DNA from: Sphingopyxis macrogoltabida
GTDB lineage: Bacteria; Pseudomonadota; Alphaproteobacteria; Sphingomonadales; Sphingomonadaceae
NCBI GenBank assembly: GCA_003241685.1
Contig: QFPJ01000014.1
Coordinates: 8,802-72,801, forward strand
DNA length: 64,000 bases
Direction of reading: 5' to 3'
Below the pieces are notes generated by a model. That model was not told the DNA's origin, made no database searches, and saw nothing but the letters and a program-made list of their open reading frames with translations. Position 1 is the stretch's first letter, and each line of letters opens with the position of its first letter. Below are positions 34,224 through 43,920 of this stretch, piece after piece. Both the position numbers and the translations under genes were made by a program.

Positions 34224-34868
34224 ATGACCAACCCGCGGGCGCAGGCCCATGAAACGAAGACCGCGCGCATCCAGAGGCTCCGCGATCGGTTGAAGCGCTT
34301 TTTCGGACCGTGGGGCATGTTCGTCCGGGGCTTCATCAAGCATCCGGTGATGGTCGGGTCGATCGTCCCGTCCTCGCCGACGCTGATCCGCCACATGCTG
34401 CGTCCGGTCGACTGGAAACGCACGAAGCTGTTCGTCGAATATGGCCCCGGCGTCGGCACCTTCTGCCGCCCCGTGCTCGAACGGCTGCCCGGCGACGCGA
34501 TGCTGATCGCGATCGACACGAATGAAGATTTCATCGACTATCTGCGCAAGGATATTCGCGACAGCCGGTTCGTCGCGGTCCACGGATCGGCGGCGGATGT
34601 CGAGGAGATCGTCCGCGCCCACGGCTTCGACCATGCAGACTATGTGCTCTCGGGCCTGCCCTTTTCGACGCTGCCCGCCGGCGTCGGTCCCGCGATCGCG
34701 GCCGCAACGCACCGCGTCCTCAGGCCGGGCGGGGCCTTTCTCGTCTATCAGTTCCGCGCCCGCGCGCGCGACTTCCTCGCGGTCCATTTCAACCGGATCG
34801 ATAACGCCTTCGAATGGGTCAATGTCCCGCCCTGTTTCCTGTTCTGGGGCTGGAAGGACGAGGCCTAA
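34224..34868 (+). CDS. Class I SAM-dependent methyltransferase, phospholipid N-methyltransferase-like
   Basis: A 214-residue protein from ATG 34224. The first part FFGPWGMFVRGFIKHPVMVGSIVPSSPTLIRHML is the membrane-facing segment typical of the PmtA-like/phospholipid N-methyltransferase group, followed by the SAM motif VEYGPGVGTFCRPVLERLPGDAMLIAIDTNEDFIDYL, VLSGLPFSTLP and HRVLRPGGAFLVYQF. These enzymes methylate phosphatidylethanolamine towards phosphatidylcholine; ornithine-lipid or small-molecule targets remain possible. The 3' end overlaps the convergent cardiolipin-synthase-like gene by 4 bp, a neighbour with a matching lipid theme. Confidence 0.82.
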   Translation: MTNPRAQAHETKTARIQRLRDRLKRFFGPWGMFVRGFIKHPVMVGSIVPSSPTLIRHMLRPVDWKRTKLFVEYGPGVGTFCRPVLERLPGDAMLIAIDTNEDFIDYLRKDIRDSRFVAVHGSAADVEEIVRAHGFDHADYVLSGLPFSTLPAGVGPAIAAATHRVLRPGGAFLVYQFRARARDFLAVHFNRIDNAFEWVNVPPCFLFWGWKDEA

Positions 34869-36055
34869 ACGTCAGGATCGGGCTCCCCCAACCCGAAATT
34901 GAGCCGCCGCGACACCGTATAATCGGCAACGCCGACCACGAACCAGGCGAGCGTCCAGCGCAGCCGGGTCCACCAGGTGCCGCGCGTCTTGTGATCGGAC
35001 GGCGTTACTACCTCGCTGTCGGGACGCATCGCGGCGATGAATTGACGCATCCGTTCCGCGAAGCCGGCGTCGGCGATCCGTAACATCAGTTCGACATTCA
35101 CGAACAGGCTGCGGACGTCGAAATTGGCGGTGCCGATATGCACGACGTCGTCGATGACGATCAGTTTCATGTGCAGCCGGCACGGCTGATATTCCCATAT
35201 GTCGGCGCGCTTGCGCAGCAGATAGCCGTACAGCAGGCGCGATGCCCCGATCGTCGCGGGATTGTCCGACTTGCCCGCCATGACGAAACGCGCGCGGCCG
35301 CGCTGTGCGACGCGGCCCAGCCGTCGCAACATCCCCTGTCCGGGCGAGAAATAGGCCATCGCCATGTCGAGTTGCCGGGCGCCGTCCAGGTCCGACCGGA
35401 CGACCCGCGCCCAGGGCGACAGGCGCTGCGTCGGGCCGCCGACCAGCCACGACACCGGCCCGGCGTCCACGGGCCATTCGCGGATGATCCTGCGCAGGAT
35501 CAACAGCTTGCCGTCGTGATGCACGCTATAGTCATGGATCGTCGCGACCCATTCGGTCATGCGGACGATCGTCGGCCCGCGCACGATAATCGCGAGGTCG
35601 AACCAGCAGCGGGCATCGCCCTTGCTCAGATAGCCGTCGGCGATATTGAACCCGCCGGTCATCGCCACCGCGTCGTCGATCAGGATCAGCTTCTGATGGT
35701 TGCGGATGAGGTAGCTCGACCGCCAGCGCCGCGAAAAAAAGGTCACGCTGCCGCCTGCCGCGCGCAGCGGTGCAAAGAAGCTGTCCGCCGTGTCGGCCGA
35801 TCCGAAGCTGTCGATCACGGCGCGAACGCGCACGCCCCGCCCCGCTGCGGCTGTCAGGGCGTCCAGAACCTGGTGCCCTGCCGCGTCCGCGTCGAAAATA
35901 TACATGACGACATCGATGCTGCGGATCGCGCCATTCATCAGGGCGAGCAGGCGTTCCAGCCGGCGATCGCCATCGACGATCACCTCCAGCCGGTGCCCCG
36001 CGACATCGGCCTGCAGATCGTCGACGGGCGAGGGCGGGTGCGGGGAGGCGCTCAT
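34865..36055 (-). CDS. Phospholipase D-like protein, cardiolipin synthase type
   Basis: A 396-residue PLD-superfamily protein from ATG 36055. Both HKD catalytic motifs are intact: IRNHQKLILIDDAVAMTGGFN near residue 120 and CRLHMKLIVIDDVVHIGTANFD near residue 305. The length and SIDVVMYIFDADAAGHQVLDAL start resemble ClsB/ClsC-like cardiolipin synthases, which join two phosphatidylglycerols or PG and PE. There is no N-terminal transmembrane pair, so it would bind the membrane peripherally, helped by hydrophobic patches such as WTLAWFVVGVADY. A hydrolytic PLD role is the alternative. Confidence 0.85.
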   Translation of the reverse strand: MSASPHPPSPVDDLQADVAGHRLEVIVDGDRRLERLLALMNGAIRSIDVVMYIFDADAAGHQVLDALTAAAGRGVRVRAVIDSFGSADTADSFFAPLRAAGGSVTFFSRRWRSSYLIRNHQKLILIDDAVAMTGGFNIADGYLSKGDARCWFDLAIIVRGPTIVRMTEWVATIHDYSVHHDGKLLILRRIIREWPVDAGPVSWLVGGPTQRLSPWARVVRSDLDGARQLDMAMAYFSPGQGMLRRLGRVAQRGRARFVMAGKSDNPATIGASRLLYGYLLRKRADIWEYQPCRLHMKLIVIDDVVHIGTANFDVRSLFVNVELMLRIADAGFAERMRQFIAAMRPDSEVVTPSDHKTRGTWWTRLRWTLAWFVVGVADYTVSRRLNFGLGEPDPDV

Positions 36056-36190
36056 ACAGCCTCTTTGGCCGCGGGGCGGAGCAGTCGCAAGGGTGCTGGT
36101 TCGTTTGACATTCGCCGCCCCGCCTGCTAGCGCGCAGCGCTTGCCGCCATGCCCCAAGGGGCTGGCCTCTCCTCAATCCAAGGAAACAAG

Positions 36191-36535
36191 ATGGCCCGCG
36201 TTACCGTCGAAGATTGTGTCGACAAAGTCTCCAACCGTTTCGACCTGGTGCTGCTTTCCGCGCACCGCGCCCGCGAAATCTCGGGCGGTTCGGAACTGAC
36301 CGTCGATCGCGACCGTGACAAGAATCCGGTAGTCGCGCTGCGCGAGATCGCCGAACAGACGATCCGTCCGCTCGATCTGGAAGATGCGCTGGTCGGCAGT
36401 CTGCAGAAGGTCGTCGTCGATGATGATGATACGCCGGACGAAATCAGCTCGATCGCGCGCTCGGCCGAGGCGCTTCGCCTGACAGCGGCAGCCCCGCCGC
36501 GCAGCCCCGCCGGTGGCGGTGCCGATTTCGAATAA
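36191..36535 (+). CDS. rpoZ: DNA-directed RNA polymerase omega subunit
   Basis: A 114-residue omega subunit: MARVTVEDCVDKVSNRFDLV, LSAHRAREISGGSELTVDRDRDKNPVVALREIAEQT match the conserved N-terminal region that wraps the beta-prime C-terminus; the alphaproteobacterial C-terminal extension (SPAGGGADFE) is present. AAGGAAA stands before ATG 36191. It is followed by a strong intrinsic terminator, so it is not cotranscribed with spoT/relA here. Confidence 0.96.
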   Translation: MARVTVEDCVDKVSNRFDLVLLSAHRAREISGGSELTVDRDRDKNPVVALREIAEQTIRPLDLEDALVGSLQKVVVDDDDTPDEISSIARSAEALRLTAAAPPRSPAGGGADFE

Positions 36536-36554
36536 GCGATCATATCCGGTTGAA

Positions 36555-36591
36555 AGAAAGGGGCCGCGGGAAACCTCGGCCCCTTTCTTTT
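36555..36591 (+). terminator. Rho-independent terminator after rpoZ
   Basis: Perfect 12-bp stem AGAAAGGGGCCG/CGGCCCCTTTCT (36555-36566 with 36577-36588) with a 10-base loop, running into TTT. It begins about 20 bases after the rpoZ stop. Confidence 0.85.
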
Positions 36592-36955
36592 GCGGTGGAT
36601 GGACGGCGGCGTCGGGGTGGGAGAGCGGACATTCGTCTCCCCTCCCGCAAGCGGGAGCGGTTGTCAGCCTAAGTCAAACGTCCGCAATCGGTCGTTTCCA
36701 GACTCCCCTGTCCGTTCGTGTCGAGCGAAGTCGAGACACCCATCGCCTGACGCCATGCCGAGGGGCATCTCGACTTAGCTCGATGCGAACGGGGTCAGGT
36801 AGGGCCGCTTCCGACCGTTCGCTGCCGTCCCCACGTTTGTCATTCCCGCGAAAGCGGGAACCCAGAGCGTGCGTCGGCTGATCCTGCACTGGGTCCCCGC
36901 TTTCGCGGGGATGACAAAGGCAGGAGAGGCCGAACCCGCCCAACCGGCGCACCGG
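36592..36955. repeat. 364-bp gap with two REP-like inverted repeat units
   Basis: No gene. Unit A (36712-36792) pairs an arm containing CGTTCGTGTCGAGCGAAGTC with an imperfect reverse complement ending CTCGATGCGAACG. Unit B (36836-36919) pairs GTCATTCCCGCGAAAGCGGG with CCCGCTTTCGCGGGGATGAC, 30-base arms with two mismatches around a 23-base spacer. Both look like repeats dispersed in many sphingomonad genomes. At 36610-36645 there is a further module (GGGGTGGGAGAGCGGAC then TTCGTCTCCCC) that recurs at 43619-43645. Confidence 0.75.
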
Positions 36956-37558
36956 TCAGATAGCTGTCAGGTCGGCGATCCGGATCGCCTTCGACGTGAG
37001 CATCGGGTCGAGGATGGTTTGAATCCGGAGCGCGCGCGGCGATCCCACCGCGATGTTGAACAGGCTGTTCGCGATGACATCGGCAATCTGGACGCCATCG
37101 CTGCGTCGGCTGTCGGCCAGCGAGGCGCGGCCCCATTGTCCCAGCCCCGCCTGCACCTCGGCGCGCACCTGTGCCAATATGGCGGGATCATAGCGCCCGT
37201 CGTCGATCACGACATCGGTGCACACGCCGCCGGTTTCGGGCAGCCATCGCCCGACGGCGAGGTTGAGCAGCGCGGCATAGAGCGCCAGGTCGCTCGGCAA
37301 TGTCCCGCCTTCCTGCTTCGCCAGCCTGTCGCGCTTCGCGACGGCGACCCAGGCCCGCCCACCCGCTCGGTCGAACAATTCGAGCAGATAGGCGCGCTCG
37401 ACCAGGCTGATCCGGCTGCCTTTGAGCTCGCCGCGCAGCCCGGTCACGGACCGGAAGCGATCCTGGATCGCGGCCGCGGCGTCGGCGGTCAGCATCACCG
37501 CCGAAAAGGTCATCGCCCCGGCGTTCAACCCACCCGATTCGTCGCAATAGATCGTCAT
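36956..37558 (-). CDS. DUF3800 domain-containing protein
   Basis: A 200-residue protein that begins MTIYCDESGGLNAGAMTFSA and has a near-C-terminal SDGVQIADVIANSLF, the two acidic hallmarks of DUF3800, a RNase-H-like fold family of unknown function often seen near mobile or defence genes. The acidic pair D/E in CDES and D in QIADV would be the metal-binding residues. It lies 13 bp upstream of the stop of the DUF11-like gene on the same strand and just downstream of the REP-like units. No partner nuclease or defence gene is visible. Confidence 0.8.
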   Translation of the reverse strand: MTIYCDESGGLNAGAMTFSAVMLTADAAAAIQDRFRSVTGLRGELKGSRISLVERAYLLELFDRAGGRAWVAVAKRDRLAKQEGGTLPSDLALYAALLNLAVGRWLPETGGVCTDVVIDDGRYDPAILAQVRAEVQAGLGQWGRASLADSRRSDGVQIADVIANSLFNIAVGSPRALRIQTILDPMLTSKAIRIADLTAI

Positions 37559-37571
37559 GCCCCGTGCGCTG

Positions 37572-38045
37572 TCACTTCACCTTGCCAAAGAAGGCGACCG
37601 ACCGGCTCTGACCCGCCGGAACCGCACTGGTCCACAGCCAGCGCACATGGGTGACATCCGCCGGGGTCGCGGCGCGCGGCGACGCGCCTTCGGGCGTTAC
37701 CGTCAGCATCTCGAGCGAAGCAAAGCTTTTGCCGCCATCGACGGATGCCGTGAAATCCGTCTGATCGTCGGTGCCGTCGAACGCCAGCCCTTCGGGAACC
37801 GGGTTGACGATATTCACATTGGCGGCGGGCGCACGGCCGTTATTGGCGAAGGTCAGCGTGATCCGGACGCGGTCGCCCGGCACCACGCTGTCCGGCGCGG
37901 TATAGATTTTGGGGCCACCCGGGCTCGCCGCGGGCTTCTCCAGTTCGATCTTGCTGGTCAGCGCATTTCCCGCCTGCGCCAGCACGGGCTGTGCCGTCAT
38001 CAGCGACGCCAGAATGGCCGCGCCTTTTATTGCCTTATCCCACAT
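37572..38045 (-). CDS. Secreted DUF11-like repeat protein
   Basis: A 157-residue exported protein from ATG 38045 (MWDKAIKGAAILASLMTAQP then VLAQAG) with one immunoglobulin-like DUF11 domain: VVPGDRVRITLTFANNGRAPAANVNIVNPVPEGLAF, followed by DFTASVDGGKSFASLEMLTV and a C-terminal WTSAVPAGQSRSVAFFGKVK. DUF11 domains occur in surface and envelope proteins and act as structural modules. GAAGGACG provides the ribosome binding site. No partner is obvious; the upstream gene 38091-38474 is on the same strand 45 bp away. Confidence 0.75.
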   Translation of the reverse strand: MWDKAIKGAAILASLMTAQPVLAQAGNALTSKIELEKPAASPGGPKIYTAPDSVVPGDRVRITLTFANNGRAPAANVNIVNPVPEGLAFDGTDDQTDFTASVDGGKSFASLEMLTVTPEGASPRAATPADVTHVRWLWTSAVPAGQSRSVAFFGKVK

Positions 38046-38090
38046 GACAATCGTCCTTCGGCTTGCTTTGGTCGCAGCCACCTTGGCGCA

Positions 38091-38474
38091 TCAGGCGGGG
38101 CAGGGATAGCGTTTCCGCATCAGTCCGTCGAACGCCACATGGATCGACGTCGATTTGCGGACATGCACCGGATAGGTGCGCAGATGCGCCAGCCATTCTT
38201 CGGGGGTAAGCGTACCGGTCCTGGGCGGGCAGCTGGTCGTCTTGCGCCCGGCGCGGCGGTCGGCGTCGTTGCGCGCCTGATAGCGTTTTCCGGCGGCGAT
38301 GACCTCGCCTTTCAACCGATCGGCTTCGGGCATCGCGAGGGCAAGGGGGCCGAGCCGCATCAGCGAATCCGCGCGCGCCAGAAACGCCGCGACGCTCATG
38401 TCGCCCGGCGCCATCGCTGTCAGCGACAAACCGAGCAAGAGCGCCAGCGGCACTTTCGCCGCCGGACCATGCAT
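38091..38474 (-). CDS. Exported hypothetical protein (Rap1a/Tai-like C-terminal pattern)
   Basis: A 127-residue protein from ATG 38474 with a signal-like start (VPLALLLGLSLTAMAPG). The mature part LARADSLMRLGPLALAMPEADRLKGEVIAAGKRY and the C-terminal PEEWLAHLRTYPVHVRKSTSIHVAFDGLMRKRYPC include two Cys (CPP and PC), which resembles the C-terminal half of Rap1a/Tai family immunity-like proteins. The resemblance is by eye only. It sits between ftsH and a DUF11-like gene on the minus strand, 34 bp after ftsH. Confidence 0.65.
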   Translation of the reverse strand: MHGPAAKVPLALLLGLSLTAMAPGDMSVAAFLARADSLMRLGPLALAMPEADRLKGEVIAAGKRYQARNDADRRAGRKTTSCPPRTGTLTPEEWLAHLRTYPVHVRKSTSIHVAFDGLMRKRYPCPA

Positions 38475-38508
38475 CGTCGAGCGGCGATCGGCAGGCACCG
38501 CCGCGGCT

Positions 38509-40452
<1,944 letters not shown>

Positions 40453-40541
40453 CCGAATTTTCCCAATCGTCCATCGGTGCCGCGCAATTCGCGGCCGTAA
40501 CGGTCAAGATAGGACAATCGCGTTAAATGACAATGAGCCAA

Positions 40542-41543
40542 TCAGGCCTTTTTGCCCGTTTTCCGGTGCGGTGCGGCGGAAATGCGCCAGATCGCGCCGG
40601 AACCGTCCGCCGGCGCCGGCATCGGATCGATCATCAGCCCGCCGACCATCGCCCGGCGGCCGTCCTGCATTGCGGCGACCACCCCGTCGAGCGCCGCGCC
40701 GCGCAGCGTCATGCCGGGCTCATTCGCCCGAAGCCGCGTTTCGACGACGCGGCGGAAAATCTCGGCGGGATAGGCCTCGTCGCGAATGACGGAAATATCC
40801 GCGGCGTCGGGCCAGTTCGCGGTGACCGCCGCGACCGCCCAGTTCAGCGCATCGTCGGCGTCGCCCAGCCACTGCGCCGATCGCGCGACCGCCACCGGAT
40901 CGAGCACCGACTGCCCGGCCAGGGCCTGCCGCAGTCTCGCCCGGTCGAAGCGATGGTCCCCGTTCGCGGGATCGTCGACGAAGGGCAGGTCGTTGTCGAG
41001 CGCCAGCGCCGCCAGCTCGCCCCGCCGCCAGCGCAGCAGCGGGCGCAGGACCGCGCCGTTGCGCGCGCGGATCGCGGCCAGACCGCCGACCCCGCTGGCG
41101 CGGTTGAGCCGCATCACCATCGTTTCGAGCTGGTCGTCGGCGTGGTGCGCGGTCAGCACATGGTCGATCGCCGCCGCCGTCCGCCATTCGTCCAGCAGGC
41201 GATAGCGCACCGCCCGCGCCGCCGCCTGCAACGAGCCGCGAATGGGCTGCGCGGGTTGCAGTATGACGTGGGGAATATGCTCGCGCGCGCAAAAGGCCGC
41301 GACCATGCGCGCTTCGTCCGCCGATCCCTGCCGCAAGCCGTGATCGACCGTCGCTGCATGAACCTGTCCGGGCAGCAGCGACGCCGCGAGCCACAACAGC
41401 GCCATGCTGTCGGGACCACCCGACACCGCGACTCCGAAGCGGCGCGCAAGCCAATCGGGTCCCGCCAGCGCCGCAAGGTCGCGGGCGAAACGGTCGACGG
41501 CGTCGCCGTCAGCAGCCAGCTTTTGACTTGGCGGCGGCTGCAT
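40542..41543 (-). CDS. tilS: tRNA(Ile)-lysidine synthase
   Basis: A 333-residue TilS with the PP-loop SGGPDSMALL at residues 41-50, then ATVDHGLR and AREHIPHVIL, and HHADDQLETMVMRLNRASG. TilS modifies the wobble cytidine of tRNA-Ile2 with lysine, changing its codon from AUG to AUA. The 5' end overlaps the cpoB stop by 35 bp, so translation is coupled. The C-terminal TilS domain is short, as in other alphaproteobacteria. Confidence 0.95.
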   Translation of the reverse strand: MQPPPSQKLAADGDAVDRFARDLAALAGPDWLARRFGVAVSGGPDSMALLWLAASLLPGQVHAATVDHGLRQGSADEARMVAAFCAREHIPHVILQPAQPIRGSLQAAARAVRYRLLDEWRTAAAIDHVLTAHHADDQLETMVMRLNRASGVGGLAAIRARNGAVLRPLLRWRRGELAALALDNDLPFVDDPANGDHRFDRARLRQALAGQSVLDPVAVARSAQWLGDADDALNWAVAAVTANWPDAADISVIRDEAYPAEIFRRVVETRLRANEPGMTLRGAALDGVVAAMQDGRRAMVGGLMIDPMPAPADGSGAIWRISAAPHRKTGKKA

Positions 41544-42450
41544 CGGTCCTCACGTCCTGCGGCGCCTTGTCGCCATAGACTTCTTCGAGTTCGCGGAAGG
41601 CCTTGCAGGCGTCGGCCTTGCGGCCCAGCTTGTCCAGCGCCATGCCCATGTACATCAGACTGTGCGCCGCCCGTGCGCCGCTCGGCCGATCCTTGTAATT
41701 ATTGTAGAAGGCGACCGCGGCCAGGCTCGGCTTGCCTTCGTCCAGATAGGCGCGGCCGAGCAGATTCTGGGCATAGCTGGCGGTGCCGCTGTTGGGCCAT
41801 TTGCTGACCACCTGTTTTAGTTGAGTCTGCGCTTCGGGATAGAGTTTGGCGTTCCACAGCCGATAGCCATAGTCATAGGCATCCTGCGTTTCATTGCCGG
41901 TCGAGGGGATTTCGACCTTCTTGACCAGCGCCAGCCGCGCCGCATCCCCCGATGCGGGCTTGGCCGCGGGCTTGTCAGCCTCCTTCTTCACCGGGGCCGC
42001 CGACGCGGTGCTGGTGACCGCCGGCGGGCGAACCGTCGGTGCCAGCCCGGCCGGGGTGGCGACCGCCGCGGCGGGATCGGCGAACCGCTTGTCCATCTCC
42101 GCCTTATAGGCCTCGAACTTCTTTTCCAGTTCGCGCAGATGATAGGCATTCTGCTCGGTCTGTCCGGTCAGCGTTTGCAGCTGCGATTCCAGCGCGTCGA
42201 CGCGCGCGGTCAGGTCGATCACCGGCGCGCTCGACCGGACGCGTTCGCCGGGGGTGTTGTCGGGGGCGATTTCGCCTTCGAAGAAAGTCGGACTGCCGCC
42301 GGGAAAGACCGACCGCTGCACCGCCCGCATTTCCTTTTCCAGCCGCTCGACGCGTTTGTCGAGCCCGGCCTGTTGGGCCTGCGCGGCGGGGACGCCCGCC
42401 GCCAGAGCGACCATTGCGGTGCCCCACAAGGTGATTGAAGCTTTCGTCAT
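41509..42450 (-). CDS. cpoB: Tol-Pal system protein YbgF/CpoB
   Basis: A 313-residue periplasmic protein with signal peptide (SITLWGTAMVALAAGVPAAQAQ), a coiled coil (LDKRVERLEKEMRAVQRS, DLTARVDALESQLQTLTGQTEQNAYHLRELEKKFEAYKAEMDKRF), a Pro/Ala/Lys linker, and three TPR units (DAYDYGYRLWNAKLYPEAQTQLKQVVSKWPNSGTASYAQNLLGRAYLDEGKPSLAAVAFYNNY). CpoB coordinates the Tol-Pal system with peptidoglycan synthesis at division. ATG 42450 starts the signal peptide; the in-frame start at 42522 has no support. Confidence 0.93.
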   Translation of the reverse strand: MTKASITLWGTAMVALAAGVPAAQAQQAGLDKRVERLEKEMRAVQRSVFPGGSPTFFEGEIAPDNTPGERVRSSAPVIDLTARVDALESQLQTLTGQTEQNAYHLRELEKKFEAYKAEMDKRFADPAAAVATPAGLAPTVRPPAVTSTASAAPVKKEADKPAAKPASGDAARLALVKKVEIPSTGNETQDAYDYGYRLWNAKLYPEAQTQLKQVVSKWPNSGTASYAQNLLGRAYLDEGKPSLAAVAFYNNYKDRPSGARAAHSLMYMGMALDKLGRKADACKAFRELEEVYGDKAPQDVRTDAAAAKSKAGC

Positions 42451-42588
42451 TTGCCGATCGGCCCCCACGCTATTAACCATTGGCGCCGTCATAACGCCGC
42501 AATCGGCGGGGACGCAAACCAAAATCGGCGCATCGCCGGTTCCGGCGGTCGGAATGTTGTGCGTTTCGGCAGCGCGGGGCGCTGCCCC

Positions 42589-43440
42589 CTATCTCTGCGT
42601 CTTGGCTGGCACGGGAGCCGTTGCCGCCGCGCCTTCCGCCCGCGCGATCAGATCGGCGGGCTTCAGCGATATGCCCTTCACCAGCGTGTCGGCTGGCCCG
42701 ATGGCGCCGACATCGCGGCCCCCGACGGTGACTTTCAACGCCTGGGGGATGCTGGTGCGCAGGGTGAATTGCTGAATATAGGCGGGCGGCACCTGATAGA
42801 CTTCGCCGGCATCCAGCGTCCGCCAGTTTTCGGTCTTGCCGGTGTCATCGTCGAAACCGATCCACACTTCCGACAGGCCCGTCAGCACCACCGGCGCATC
42901 GGCGGCCGGAACCGCCGCGCCGTTTTTCGCGGTGCCGGTCGCGGCCGGAGCGTCGGCGGCCGGGGCTTCGGATTCATCGGCGGCGCGGTTCTGGGCGGCG
43001 ATCAGCGTTTCGTCGGGTTCGACCGACAGAAAGCGCCACACGCCATAGGCCGACACGAGCAGCAGGGCGACGATGACCAGCGTCCAGGTCAGCCGCGCGG
43101 TCGGCAGCCGCGCGGGATCGGTCGGTTCATAGGCTTCATAGATCGGCCGCGCGCCATATTGGTCTTCTTCCAGCTCGCGGCGGATCGCGGCGCCGATGTC
43201 GGCTTCGGGCAGATCGACCGCGCGGGCATAGGCCCGCGCGAATCCGGTGACATAGGTCCGCCCCGGCAGGTCGGCGAATTCGGATTTTTCGATGGCCTGC
43301 AAATGACGCTGCGTGATGCGCGTGCGCGTCGCCACATCGGCCAGCGAAAGCCCAGCGGCCTCGCGCGCCAGACGGAGTTTGTCACCGGTGCGCGTGATCG
43401 CGAGTTCGCCCTGTTCGGGGGCGACGTCCTCATCTGCCAT
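42589..43440 (-). CDS. RodZ-like helix-turn-helix membrane protein with C-terminal DUF4115 domain
   Basis: A 283-residue protein from ATG 43440: an N-terminal HTH (GDKLRLAREAAGLSLADVATRTRITQRHLQAIEKSEFADLPG then TYVTGFARAYARAVDLPEADI), one transmembrane helix (LTWTLVIVALLLVSAYGVWRFL), a Pro/Ala linker and a C-terminal DUF4115 beta domain (LTGLSEVWIGFDDDTG, WRTLDAGEVYQVPP, ALKVTVGGRDVGAIGPADTLVKGISLKP). This is the RodZ/YfgA architecture, which anchors MreB in rod-shaped bacteria. The organism is a sphingomonad, where this gene is common beside cpoB. In-frame starts upstream of 43440 add a poor-composition tail. Confidence 0.85.
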   Translation of the reverse strand: MADEDVAPEQGELAITRTGDKLRLAREAAGLSLADVATRTRITQRHLQAIEKSEFADLPGRTYVTGFARAYARAVDLPEADIGAAIRRELEEDQYGARPIYEAYEPTDPARLPTARLTWTLVIVALLLVSAYGVWRFLSVEPDETLIAAQNRAADESEAPAADAPAATGTAKNGAAVPAADAPVVLTGLSEVWIGFDDDTGKTENWRTLDAGEVYQVPPAYIQQFTLRTSIPQALKVTVGGRDVGAIGPADTLVKGISLKPADLIARAEGAAATAPVPAKTQR

Positions 43441-43920
43441 TGCTGTCTCCGTGCCAGCCGCCTGCAACCCGTGACGACCGTGTGCGCCTGTCATCGCATT
43501 GACGGAACGCGAAAGTCAAATGAAGTTCGGTAAACGCCCGGTTGATAAGATACGGAATTGCGTCCGGCGGATCGGCACCCATCCGGCAGGCGTCGTCGCG
43601 GGAAAGAAATGGCGATTTGGGGTGGGGAGCGGACTGTTCTCCACCCACGATCGTCATTCCGGACGTGATCCGGAATCCACCGCATCGCCGACGTCATGGA
43701 CCCCGGATCGAGTCCGGGATGACGGTGCCATACTTGTCGCCGTTCGGTCGCCTACAGACGATCCTTCCTGCGGCGAAGCCGTGGGGAGGGGCCACGACAG
43801 CAGCACCATCGCCCCTCCGTCAGCGCTTCGCGCTGCCACCACCCCATCGCTGCGCGACAGGGAGGATCAGCGTCCAGCTTGGCTCTTTTGCCGACATCTG
43901 TCGGCGACGGTCACGACCGA
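43441..43920. repeat. 480-bp gap with REP-like inverted repeat and degenerate GC palindromes
   Basis: No gene is supported. A REP-like inverted repeat lies at 43652-43724 (arms with GTCATTCCGGACGTGATCCG and its imperfect complement CCGGATCGAGTCCGGGATGAC). Before it, at 43619-43645, is the module GGGGTGGGGAGCGGAC...TTCTCCACCC shared with 36610-36645. A short palindrome CAGCGCTTCGCGCTG occurs at 43821-43835. Open frames here are low-complexity products of the repeats. Confidence 0.7.
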
